A stretch of 55,351 nucleotides of DNA. Origin: Clostridium brassicae. Its GTDB lineage: Bacteria > Bacillota > Clostridia > Clostridiales > Clostridiaceae. How positions within the stretch are numbered: the stretch's first letter is position 1; the number at the start of each line of letters is the position of its first letter. The notes beneath the pieces are model-generated. The model did no database searches, was not told where the DNA came from, and was given only the letters and a program-made list of their open reading frames with translations. The position numbers and the translations under genes were made by a program. The stretch lies in NCBI RefSeq assembly GCF_026738875.1, contig NZ_JAPQFJ010000021.1:1-55351 (forward strand). Direction: 5' to 3'. This document shows, piece after piece, positions 7,512 to 15,976 of the stretch.

Positions 7512-9371
7512 TCAAGGAACAAACTTTGTAACTTTGTTAAGTAGTCCATCTGCTACATAGATTTCTCCATTTGCTCCACATGCAATACCTTGAGGTGAAA
7601 AGAAATTCCCACTACTGCTACTAAAATTCCCCCATTTTTCAATAAAAATTCCATTTGAAGTAAATTTTTGCACCCTATTATTAGAACTGTCAGTAACATA
7701 AACATTATCGCTTTCATCAATAGTAATCCCTATGGGTAAAAATAAATCTCCGTCACCAATACCCCAATTTTCTAAAGGATCAGTCACAGGGACCCCTCCT
7801 TTAGTTCCCCACTTTGTAATAAAATTACCGTTCTTATCGAATTTTTGAATACGGCTATTAGATCTATCTACTACATAGATATTATCTTTAGAGTCACTAG
7901 CAAGAAAAAATGGTTGTCTAAACTGTCCATTTTCCATTCCTTCTCTACCCCAACTCTTTACAAACTGTCCTAAAGAATTAAATTTTACAATTCTATTACC
8001 TCCTGTATCCGCAACATATATGGAACCATCACTAGTAGTACATACTCCTACAGGTAAGGTTAAATGACCATACCCAAAGTTCATTAACCAAGTTCCATTC
8101 TTTGAGAATACTTGAATTCTAGAATTACCTGTATCTGCAATCACTATATTATCATATTTTTTATTGTAGCAAATCTGTTTAGGTGTAGTAAATTGCCAAT
8201 AGTATATACCATAAGCTCCTGGTCCTCCATTACCGCTATTTCCACCCCATTTACCTAATAATTTTCCAGAGCTATCAAATTTTTTTATGCGGTGATTTAA
8301 ACTATCTGTAACATAAACATTACCTGAAGGGTCTACAGCTACTCCCGTACTTCCTGAGAATACTTTATCACCTGTCCTTAACTTTCCTATATTCAAATCT
8401 GGTGAAGCATAAGTTGAATATCCATTAAATCTAATTAATTGGCTATTTCCTGTATCTGAAACAATAAATTTCCCATTTCCTATAGGTAAAACTTGACAAG
8501 GGAATACTGGTTCTAAATTAGCAATACCTAAACTTGTAGAATATTTATAGACATGATTACTATTAAATTTTTTAATCTTGTGATTAAAAGTATCTGCTAT
8601 ATATACATCGCCATTAGAGTCTATATTCACTCCTCTAGGATATAAAAACTTATTAGAGCTATCCCCTGGTTCTCCCGTTCCTAATTGCTCAATATAATTT
8701 CCTTTAACATCTAAAACTTGAACTCTGTTATTGAAAGTATCGCATATATAAACTTTGTCGCCTAGTGGATCTTGCTTTATAGCAATCCCTTGAGGTAATC
8801 TAAACTTACCATTACCTGTACCTCTTCCTCCATAATGATATAAAAATTTTCCATTTTCATCAAAAACCTGAATGCGATCATGAAATTCATCACAAACATG
8901 ATATCTATTTTGACTATCTATGCCTATTTCCCTAGGTAAGCCAAATTGACTTGTCCCATCGCCAAAAGAACCCCAAGCGGTTATAAAATTCCAATTTGAA
9001 TCAAACTTTTGAATACGATAATTTGCTGTATCTGCAACTAGTATATTACCTTTATTATCAATAGCTACACCAAAAGGAGTATCAAATTGTCCATTACCAG
9101 AACCTCGCGCACCAAATTTCTTAAGAACATTTCCATTTTCATCAATCTTTACAATTCTGTTATTACTCATATCTGCAACATATATATTTCCTTTAGCATC
9201 TTTAGACATTGCCACCGGAGAATTAAAAAATACTTCTGAAAATTTTTCATTTGCTATGCCCCAAACATCTTCAACATTCAATTGAGCAGTTCTAGCACTA
9301 GCAGGCAAATTGAATAATGCGAAAATTATGAATGTTATAATTAGATTTCTGAATAATTTAGTTTTTTTCAT
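7512..9371 (-). CDS. Secreted NHL-repeat beta-propeller protein
   Basis: A 619-residue protein with an N-terminal signal peptide (hydrophobic core about residues 9-22, cleavage probably after ASA) and then about a dozen NHL repeats running to the end. Repeat units read like IYVADTGGNRIVKF followed by GxFxxPxGI. No LPxTG anchor, membrane segment or lipobox is seen, so release outside the cell is likely. NHL propellers bind proteins, RNA or sugars, and some are lyases or esterases; no catalytic signature can be assigned here. It is the last gene of the CoA-transferase operon, 47 bases after a hydrolase gene, with its own GGAGG site. A secreted propeller co-transcribed with cytosolic acyl-CoA enzymes is unusual and hints that the substrate is met or captured outside the cell. 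Confidence 0.88.
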   Translation of the reverse strand: MKKTKLFRNLIITFIIFALFNLPASARTAQLNVEDVWGIANEKFSEVFFNSPVAMSKDAKGNIYVADMSNNRIVKIDENGNVLKKFGARGSGNGQFDTPFGVAIDNKGNILVADTANYRIQKFDSNWNFITAWGSFGDGTSQFGLPREIGIDSQNRYHVCDEFHDRIQVFDENGKFLYHYGGRGTGNGKFRLPQGIAIKQDPLGDKVYICDTFNNRVQVLDVKGNYIEQLGTGEPGDSSNKFLYPRGVNIDSNGDVYIADTFNHKIKKFNSNHVYKYSTSLGIANLEPVFPCQVLPIGNGKFIVSDTGNSQLIRFNGYSTYASPDLNIGKLRTGDKVFSGSTGVAVDPSGNVYVTDSLNHRIKKFDSSGKLLGKWGGNSGNGGPGAYGIYYWQFTTPKQICYNKKYDNIVIADTGNSRIQVFSKNGTWLMNFGYGHLTLPVGVCTTSDGSIYVADTGGNRIVKFNSLGQFVKSWGREGMENGQFRQPFFLASDSKDNIYVVDRSNSRIQKFDKNGNFITKWGTKGGVPVTDPLENWGIGDGDLFLPIGITIDESDNVYVTDSSNNRVQKFTSNGIFIEKWGNFSSSSGNFFSPQGIACGANGEIYVADGLLNKVTKFVP

Positions 9372-9418
9372 AATCTTATTAACCTCCTTTTGTCTAAATG
9401 TTCTTTGAATATAATTTC

Positions 9419-10294
9419 TTAATCTTCACTTATACATCTAACCAATACTTCTTGAGCATCCACCATAGGTGAATGTCCACACTCTTTCACTATTACAAGT
9501 TCTGCATTATCTCCTATACTTTCTTTCATCTCTTTTGCCTCATCTACAGTAATTAATAAATCACTATCTCCTTGCAGTATTATCGTAGGTACATTTATTC
9601 TATCAACCTCACCTGTTCCCATAGACAACCCATTGTAATAATTAGATATATTAAATTTTGTCAATCCATAGTATACATCCATTAAGTTTCTTTGAAGCAA
9701 ACTTTCTTCTAATTGCGCTTCAAAAACCTCAGGCTTTGGCTTATTTTTATTGTATATTGCAGTATCCCATATATTTCTGTAGTACTCTTTATCATTACGC
9801 TCTAATGCCTCTAATAGTTCAATTTTAGTCTTGTCTTCCTGAATCTCTTTTCTAGATTTTAATAAAATTTTCTTACCTTTATCATCTACTGCATAAGAGT
9901 GATATCCTGAAATACCCGCTGAGTCTATTAAGAATAATCTGTTTACCATATATTCATAATTTGAACAAAATAACATGCTTACAGCTCCACCTGTAGACCA
10001 TCCTAATAAATCGAATTTTTTTAATTTTAATTGATCAACAAATAATTTTAAATCTCCAGCAAAATCTCTTAAAGTATCTATTGGTCTATTATAAGTCGAC
10101 CTTCCAAACCCTCTCATATCAATAGCATAAGCAGTATATTCTTCTGGTAGCTCTTGTATAAGCTCATCATAAAACTTGGAGCTGGCTAAATTTCCATGAA
10201 CTAAAACTATAACTTTTTCACCTCCTATATATTGTCTATAACTATACATTTCATTATTAGGTAATTCTATTTGGTTTAATTGAATATTCTTCAT
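9419..10294 (-). CDS. Alpha/beta-fold hydrolase
   Basis: A 291-residue cytosolic alpha/beta hydrolase. It shows VLVHGNLASSKFY (oxyanion hole), the nucleophile elbow GWSTGG with the Ser, an acid in the LQGDSDLLI loop, and ECGHSPM with the catalytic His. I place the start at the ATG at 10294 because GGAGAGGG stands just upstream; an earlier in-frame ATG at 10339 has no ribosome-binding site. It lies between the acyl-CoA dehydrogenase-like gene and the NHL gene on the same strand and is part of the same operon. It could hydrolyse an ester, lactone or CoA thioester of the pathway. Confidence 0.87.
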   Translation of the reverse strand: MKNIQLNQIELPNNEMYSYRQYIGGEKVIVLVHGNLASSKFYDELIQELPEEYTAYAIDMRGFGRSTYNRPIDTLRDFAGDLKLFVDQLKLKKFDLLGWSTGGAVSMLFCSNYEYMVNRLFLIDSAGISGYHSYAVDDKGKKILLKSRKEIQEDKTKIELLEALERNDKEYYRNIWDTAIYNKNKPKPEVFEAQLEESLLQRNLMDVYYGLTKFNISNYYNGLSMGTGEVDRINVPTIILQGDSDLLITVDEAKEMKESIGDNAELVIVKECGHSPMVDAQEVLVRCISED

Positions 10295-10386
10295 CTTAAT
10301 CCCTCTCCTATTATCTATTTTAAAATAAATTAATCTCATTTCTCTTTATCTCAACTATACACTCTAAGTGCATTTTCATAGATTTT

Positions 10387-11520
10387 TCACTTTAAATTCT
10401 TCAGTACATTAAGTCCAATTATCATATTTAAAACTTCTACCGTTCCAACACCTATATCTATTAATCTTGCATCCCTTGCAAATCTTTCTACATCATTATT
10501 TCTTATATAACCGTGTCCCCCCATAATTTGTATAGCTTCATAACATATATCATTTACTGCTTTAGCTGTAGCTACCTTAGCAACAGATGCTTCTAAAGAA
10601 TAATCTTCTCCTCTATCTCTTACTTCACAAGCTTTGCGAAAAAGTGCCTTTACCCCTGCTAATTTTATATACATATTAGCTATTTTTTCTTGAATAGAGA
10701 AAAGTGCTGCAATAGGTTTACCAAAAGCACTACGATTATTTGAAAATTTAACAGCTTACTCTAAAGCCACTTCTCCAATTCCTATCCCAATGGCTGACAT
10801 TCCAAGTCTACCTCCTACCAGTCCATCTAAAACAATTTCAAATCCTTTGTCTTCTTTTCCTAGTAAATTGTCTTCAGAAACTATACAATCTTTTAATACT
10901 AAATTAGTAGTTGCAGAACTTCTAAACCCCATTTTTTCAGCATAATAGGTTACATCTAATCCATAAGTTTCTTTGTCAACTATAAATAAACTTATTCCCT
11001 TTGCACCTTTATTAGGACTTGTCTTACACATAACAAAATATAAATCTGCTATACCTCCATTCGTCACAAAATACTTTGTTCCATTAATCTTCCATCCATT
11101 CTCAACCTTTTCTGCGACTGTTTTAATACCTGCAGCATCTGATCCAGCTGTTGCCTCACTTATTGAGTAAGCAGCTATCTTCTTTCCCTCTACTAAATCT
11201 TTCAGATATTTTTTCTTTTGTGATTCGGTACCATATTTTAAGAGAACATCTGTAGCCATCCAGTGCACTACATAAAGTAAACTTATTCCTGCACTTCCTT
11301 TAGCTATTTCCTTTAATATATAAAAAGCACTTTTATAATCCATATCATATCCACCATATTCTAAGGGATACTGAGCTCTAAAGAATCCTAATTTTCTCAT
11401 AGGATCAAATAACTCTTTTGGGCAGCGATTACTCTCATCTAATTCTTTGGCTATAGGCTTTATATTTTCTTTAGTAAAATTCTTAGCTTTTAAAATTAAT
11501 TCTTCACTACTAATATTCAT
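10387..11520 (-). pseudogene. Acyl-CoA dehydrogenase family gene interrupted by an in-frame stop
   Basis: The frame encodes an acyl-CoA dehydrogenase of normal length (377 sense codons) but codon 255 is TAA (10756-10758). The reading frame is unchanged on both sides: GIGEVALE, stop, AVKFSNNRSAFGKPIAALF. One base change from a sense codon such as AAA would explain it. The FAD and substrate motifs ISEATAGSDAAGI and YFVTNGGIADLYF are present. Both positions known to carry the catalytic Glu lack it: the usual YEGT near the C terminus is GVGT, and the isovaleryl-CoA-type position in helix G is Gly (GLVGGRLGM). If read through, the product might not be a normal dehydrogenase. It sits 37 bases after the CoA-transferase B gene. 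A sequencing error at the stop is possible. Confidence 0.85.
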
Positions 11521-11557
11521 TTACACTTCTCATCTCCATTTTTCATTTATATGTCTT

Positions 11558-12217
11558 TTATAATTCCATATCTTTCAAATCTTCACCTACAATAAAATCT
11601 GCCTCTGTTATAGCTTTTATATCCTCCAAAGATAATCCCGGATAAATTTCTCTTAAAATTAACATATCTTCTCCAACATCAAAAACTGCTTTCTCTGTAA
11701 TTATTGTTTTTACACACCTCTTCCCTGTTAAAGGTAATTCACATTTTTTCTTTATTTTAGAATTTCCATTCTTATCCGTATGTTGTAATGTAGCTATTAT
11801 TTTCTTTGTTCCATAAGTTAACTCCATAGCTCCACCTATTCCTGGCCACCATAATCCATCCCTCTTTACGGCCCAATTTGCTATATTACCAAATTGATCA
11901 ACTTCTAAAGCTCCTAATATAGTCACATCAATATATCCATTTCTCATAGCTCCTAAAGATGTAGCAAGTGACATACACGCTGCCCCTGGTAACAATGTAA
12001 CTGGCTCTGAACCTGCATTTGAAACGTCAGAATCCGCATCATTACAATTTGGTTTCCCACCAAAACCAAAAGCCCCATTTTCTGTATGCATAATTAGCTT
12101 TATACCTTTTGGCAAATAGTTGACTGCCTGTGTAGGCATACCAAAGCCTAAATTTGCAACTTCTCCATCATTTAATTCCTTAGCTGCTCTTCTGGCAATA
12201 ATCTCTCTAACCTCCAT
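11558..12217 (-). CDS. 3-oxoacid CoA-transferase family, subunit B
   Basis: A 219-residue beta subunit of a family I CoA-transferase (AtoA/ScoB/CtfB type). The catalytic Glu46 is in the MHTENGAFGFG motif, which is the residue that forms the glutamyl-CoA intermediate. GAACMSLATSLGAMRNGYIDVTILGALEVD and GIGGAMEL follow in the usual order. It should move CoA from a donor such as acetyl-CoA or succinyl-CoA to a short-chain carboxylate. The length is standard. The gene begins 53 bases after the A subunit behind AAAGGAGG and precedes the interrupted dehydrogenase gene. The exact acid used is unknown; acetoacetate, butyrate and beta-ketoadipate enzymes all look like this. Confidence 0.92.
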   Translation of the reverse strand: MEVREIIARRAAKELNDGEVANLGFGMPTQAVNYLPKGIKLIMHTENGAFGFGGKPNCNDADSDVSNAGSEPVTLLPGAACMSLATSLGAMRNGYIDVTILGALEVDQFGNIANWAVKRDGLWWPGIGGAMELTYGTKKIIATLQHTDKNGNSKIKKKCELPLTGKRCVKTIITEKAVFDVGEDMLILREIYPGLSLEDIKAITEADFIVGEDLKDMEL

Positions 12218-12270
12218 TGTTATTCCTCCTTTTATTATCTTGAATAAGCTTAAAATTTCTTACAAACAAT

Positions 12271-13020
12271 TTATTCTTCCTTATTTAATTTACCTTTTTT
12301 AATCCATACTTCACGATATATATCATTCTGCTCTTTTAATGTATAGCCTTGAACTACCGCATCAACAAAAACTCCTGGACATCCAACTCTTTCTGGGTCT
12401 ATAGTTCCAACAGGTACAATTTCATTTACCTCTGCAATAGTGTATTTTCCAGCCATAGCTATATCTGCATTATCGTTTAAGCTGGTCCCTCTAAATTCTA
12501 GGTTCCCAAGTTCATCTGCCCTCCAAGCCTTAACTATTGATACCTCTGATGTTAGCGCTGGCTCAATAAAACAATCTAAGCCATTTACATTTATTACTTT
12601 TTTAGGCTCATCTAAATTTTCAAATAATCCTGGCTCATCTAAAATACCTACTCCTACTGGTACTAGTACTCCACCTAGCCCCATAGCACCAGCGCGTACT
12701 TTTTCCATCCAAGTTCCCATAGGAAAAAATTCTTTTACGCATAAATCTCCAGCTAGATATTCTTCTGTAGACTCAACTGAAGTGCCTACATGACTTGAAA
12801 TAAGTTCTTTTACTTGCTTGTTCTTGTAAAGCATTGATTTACCAAATCCAGACATTCCTGGAGTTACTGCAATAAGAATTAAATCTTTCGTCCCTTTTTG
12901 AACAATCTTTTCAATAGACTTAATTGGAGAACCTACATCAATAAATCCTCCAATCATTAATCTTGTTCCATCTTTTATTACATTAAGAGCTTTATCAATA
13001 GAAATCACCTTAGATATCAT
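12271..13020 (-). CDS. 3-oxoacid CoA-transferase family, subunit A
   Basis: A 249-residue alpha subunit of the same family I CoA-transferase. It begins with the expected MISKVISIDKALNVIKDGTRLMIGGF and has the AGAMGLGGVLVPVG and EPALTSEVSIVKAWRADELGNLEFRGT segments. It is some 30 residues longer than typical clostridial CtfA, the excess being near the C terminus. It is the first gene of a five-gene operon (both subunits, dehydrogenase-like, hydrolase, NHL protein) and starts 38 bases downstream of the candidate sigma-54 -12 element, behind AAAGGAGG. Together with subunit B it would activate a carboxylate to its CoA thioester. Confidence 0.92.
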   Translation of the reverse strand: MISKVISIDKALNVIKDGTRLMIGGFIDVGSPIKSIEKIVQKGTKDLILIAVTPGMSGFGKSMLYKNKQVKELISSHVGTSVESTEEYLAGDLCVKEFFPMGTWMEKVRAGAMGLGGVLVPVGVGILDEPGLFENLDEPKKVINVNGLDCFIEPALTSEVSIVKAWRADELGNLEFRGTSLNDNADIAMAGKYTIAEVNEIVPVGTIDPERVGCPGVFVDAVVQGYTLKEQNDIYREVWIKKGKLNKEE

Positions 13021-13057
13021 TACATTACCTCCTTTGTTTTATTTGCTATAAATTTAC

Positions 13058-13073
13058 AGCAATATTCATACCA
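13058..13073 (-). promoter_or_regulatory. Candidate sigma-54 (-24/-12) promoter for the CoA-transferase operon
   Basis: The minus strand reads TGGTATGAATATTGCT, with GG and GC ten bases apart and a perfect TTGCT -12 element. It lies about 40 bases upstream of the CoA-transferase A start codon. Confidence 0.78.
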
Positions 13074-13166
13074 AAAAAATATAGATTGATATAGTAGCGT
13101 TTATTATGGAATTTATAATTATTTATGTATATTTGTCCCATTTAAGATACAGCACCAATCAAAAAC

Positions 13167-13183
13167 TGTTCAAAAAAGTTACA
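13167..13183. promoter_or_regulatory. Second candidate activator site
   Basis: TGTTCAAAAAAGTTACA matches the palindrome at 7395-7411 at 13 of 17 positions, with TGT and GTTACA ends kept. It is centred about 100 bases upstream of the second candidate -24 element. The left half-site is imperfect. Confidence 0.45.
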
Positions 13184-13255
13184 CTGCAGTAAAACTCAAA
13201 GATATTGGATTTTTTATTTTACTAAAAAACATCGCCTAACAACATTTTTCAGTTG

Positions 13256-13264
13256 TGCTATAAT
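13256..13264 (+). promoter_or_regulatory. Extended -10 promoter of the CDF transporter gene
   Basis: TGCTATAAT is a perfect -10 box with the TG extension, 33 bases upstream of the transporter ATG. No good -35 box is seen, which fits an extended -10 promoter. Confidence 0.6.
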
Positions 13265-13296
13265 ATGAAGAGTAAATTTATGTTAGAGGTGATAAA

Positions 13297-14475
13297 ATGC
13301 TTTCAAAATTACTAGTTATTAAATTTGTAAAAGGCTATGAAAATACAAATGATCATAAAGTTAGAGACTCCTATGGATATCTAGGTGGAATAGTAGGCAT
13401 AATAGTTAACCTTATTCTTTTCTTAATAAAATTATCTATTGGATTATTTGTTAAAAGTATTGCTGTAACAGCAGATGCCTTCAACAACTTATCAGACGTT
13501 TTATCTTCAGTCATAACTATTGCAGGCTTTAAATTAGCTTCTAAGCCTGCCGATGAAGAACATCCTTTTGGTCATGGAAGAATAGAATATATTTCTGGAT
13601 TAATTGTAGCTTTTATGGTACTTATGGTTGGAGTAGAATTTACTAAGTCTTCTTTTAATAAAATAATGAATCCTGAAAAAATAAATTTTCAATTAATACC
13701 TTTTATTTTATTATTAATTTCTGTTGGTGCTAAGATATGGCTAAGTAAGTTCAACAAGTACATAGGAGAAAAAATAAATTCTTCTGCTCTTCAAGCTTCT
13801 TCTTTAGACGCCCTAACTGATGTTATCTCTTCAAGCACTGTAGCATTTTCATTACTACTTTCTAAGTGGATTTCTTTCCCTATTGATGGATATGTGGGAA
13901 TAGTAATATCATTATTTATTTTATATTCTGGATACTCTTTAATAAAAGACACAATTAACCCACTATTAGGAGAAGCTCCAGATCCTGAGCTTGTCGAAGA
14001 GTTAAAAAATGAAGTGTTAAAATACGAAAATATTATAGGAGTTCACGATTTAATAATACACAACTATGGTCCTGGAAGAAGGATGGCTTCCATACATGCA
14101 GAAGTTCCTTATGATATCTCTATTGTTAAAATCCATGAAATAATAGATAAAGCAGAAAATGAAATTTCTAAGAACTTAGACTTGTTTCTAGTTATACATA
14201 TGGATCCTATAAATACAGACGATGAAGAAATAAATAAAGCTAGAATAGAAGTAGGAACGGTTTTAGGCAAATTTCCCCAAGTCAAATCTTTTCACGATTT
14301 TAGAATGGTTGGCGATGGAGAATATAAAAATTTAATTTTTGATATTGTAATTGACTTTAGTTCAAAACTAACTTTAAAGGATGAAGAAAATCTTAAAACT
14401 AATATAGACAAAGAACTAAAGAAAATTCATCCTCTTTATAATTCCCTTATTACAATAGATAAAGCTTATAGTTAG
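13297..14475 (+). CDS. Cation diffusion facilitator family metal transporter
   Basis: A 392-residue CDF protein. The metal-site signature of this family is visible twice: ADAFNNLSD in the second membrane helix and SSLDALTD in the fifth, both giving D-x3-D pairs, with HPFGHGRIEY between helices 2 and 3. Five to six hydrophobic segments precede a cytosolic C-terminal part (about 210-392) that appears extended, with two related halves (VHDLIIHNYGPGRRMASIHAEV and KSFHDFRMVGDG). It would export zinc, manganese or iron by exchange with protons. The gene is alone, divergent from the CoA-transferase operon, with a GAGGTG ribosome site, and ends at a strong terminator. Confidence 0.92.
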   Translation: MLSKLLVIKFVKGYENTNDHKVRDSYGYLGGIVGIIVNLILFLIKLSIGLFVKSIAVTADAFNNLSDVLSSVITIAGFKLASKPADEEHPFGHGRIEYISGLIVAFMVLMVGVEFTKSSFNKIMNPEKINFQLIPFILLLISVGAKIWLSKFNKYIGEKINSSALQASSLDALTDVISSSTVAFSLLLSKWISFPIDGYVGIVISLFILYSGYSLIKDTINPLLGEAPDPELVEELKNEVLKYENIIGVHDLIIHNYGPGRRMASIHAEVPYDISIVKIHEIIDKAENEISKNLDLFLVIHMDPINTDDEEINKARIEVGTVLGKFPQVKSFHDFRMVGDGEYKNLIFDIVIDFSSKLTLKDEENLKTNIDKELKKIHPLYNSLITIDKAYS

Positions 14476-14516
14476 ATAATAATTTATTTAAAAATAATAT
14501 GTATCTATTTAATATA

Positions 14517-14558
14517 AAAAACGTGTAATAAAAAAATTATTTTTTCATTACACGTTTT
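14517..14558. terminator. Bidirectional terminator between CDF transporter and lipoprotein genes
   Basis: AAAACGTGTAAT (from 14517) pairs with ATTACACGTTTT (14547-14558), with further A/T pairing inside. Two convergent genes share it. Confidence 0.75.
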
Positions 14559-14597
14559 AAATTATCATTGTAGATATTATCCAATTTTGCTTTTAAA

Positions 14598-15593
14598 TTA
14601 TTTCTGACTTATCCACTTCATTTTCATAGGTCTATTAGAATAATCATAGTAAATCTCATTTCCAATAATATTTATTTTATAGGCTAAATCTTCTACTACT
14701 TTTGTTTTACTTTTTCCATCTTTACTAAGTTTATATATACACCCATCATTTATGTCACTAAAAAAAATATATTCTCCCTTAATGTTTCCCCACGATGCTG
14801 ATCCACTATATAACTGCTCTTTTAATGTACCGTCTTTTTTTATTCTAAACAATCCAACATCATTTAAATAATACATCCACTGTTGATCCACATCTATTAT
14901 GGTAAAAACATTGCTATTATCTTGTAAAATAGATGTTTTTGCTGACCCATCTTTCTTGATTTTGGTAATTCCTTTATTATTATAGTATATAAACTCTTTA
15001 TCTATTACAATACCGCCTGTTTCTATAATATCATCACTTAATTTAACCTTTTCCTTATTGTCAATTTTAAGCTTGTATATTTTTCCGTCCTCAGCATTTA
15101 CATAATAAATAAATTTTCCCTCTACATAAACATCTTGTACAACATCATTAGAAATTTTTTCTCTTCCTGTACCATCTGTTTTTATCCTATAAATATGATT
15201 GTTATCATCAGCATTATTATAATAAATATAGTTTCCTACTACATTTATATAAAAGCCATAATCATCACATAATTTTGTATTTGAAGAGCCATCTATTTTC
15301 TTTTTGTATATATATCCTTTATCATCTTTTTCATATAGGTAATAAATCCATCCTTTTTTTTCTACAGCAAGCCCGAAGTTGTTTAGATTTCCATTAGTAT
15401 TTCCATTTTCATTTTCATTTACTTCTTCTTTAGAAGCTACAACCACATTCTCTTTCTCATGGACTATCTGTTGTTTGTTTGCATCACATGAAGGAGTATC
15501 GTTACTGGTAAAGTCTTTATCTTTACATCCTACAAAAATAATACTAATAAATATAATAATAGCAACAATTAACAAGTGCCTTCCTCTTGACAT
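14598..15593 (-). CDS. DUF5050-type beta-propeller lipoprotein
   Basis: A 331-residue lipoprotein. A hydrophobic signal (about residues 7-20) ends in the lipobox IFVGC with Cys23, so it should be lipid-anchored outside the membrane. A Ser/Asn/Glu-rich linker (about 25-70) follows, then repeated units of the form IYYxNxxDxxxIYRIKTDGTGREKIS through to the end, typical of DUF5050 domains that are predicted to form beta-propellers. The binding partner is unknown. It is a single gene with GGAGG and converges with the CDF gene. It is the second propeller-type surface protein in this window but is unrelated in sequence to the NHL protein. Confidence 0.85.
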   Translation of the reverse strand: MSRGRHLLIVAIIIFISIIFVGCKDKDFTSNDTPSCDANKQQIVHEKENVVVASKEEVNENENGNTNGNLNNFGLAVEKKGWIYYLYEKDDKGYIYKKKIDGSSNTKLCDDYGFYINVVGNYIYYNNADDNNHIYRIKTDGTGREKISNDVVQDVYVEGKFIYYVNAEDGKIYKLKIDNKEKVKLSDDIIETGGIVIDKEFIYYNNKGITKIKKDGSAKTSILQDNSNVFTIIDVDQQWMYYLNDVGLFRIKKDGTLKEQLYSGSASWGNIKGEYIFFSDINDGCIYKLSKDGKSKTKVVEDLAYKINIIGNEIYYDYSNRPMKMKWISQK

Positions 15594-15976
15594 TTATTCT
15601 CCTTCCTCCACTTTCATATAAACTTTCTTCTTTATTTGAAATTGTTGACTTAATTATACTGAAATTTCAAACTGTAAATCATATCGGATCAACAATTACT
15701 TAAAAGATACTCAAATTTTTAAATAGATTACACTTATATTATACAATTTATTTATTAATTAATTGTTACAAATTAATTCCAAAACAGTAAACAACACTAT
15801 CTTATCTTAAATTTTTAAATATTAATTTCACCTTATTTATTGTAACAATTCCACACAAAAAATCAATAAATAAATTCATTAAATAAATACATTTTTATTG
15901 TACTTATAAAAATTTTTGTAAACTTTTGTTTTTCTTTTAATATAATGTACTGATATGAAAATAGGAGTGTGATTTT
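15594..15976. other. AT-rich divergent promoter region
   Basis: This region separates the lipoprotein gene (minus) from the two-P-loop ATPase gene (plus). A TATAAT sequence lies near 15940 ahead of the ATPase gene. No gene or structured element is otherwise visible. Confidence 0.45.

Noticed and set aside
10756-10758. Stop codon in the acyl-CoA dehydrogenase gene as a recoding signal
   Set aside because: The codon is TAA, which is not used for selenocysteine (TGA) or pyrrolysine (TAG), and no flanking recoding hairpin is apparent. A nonsense mutation or sequencing error is simpler.
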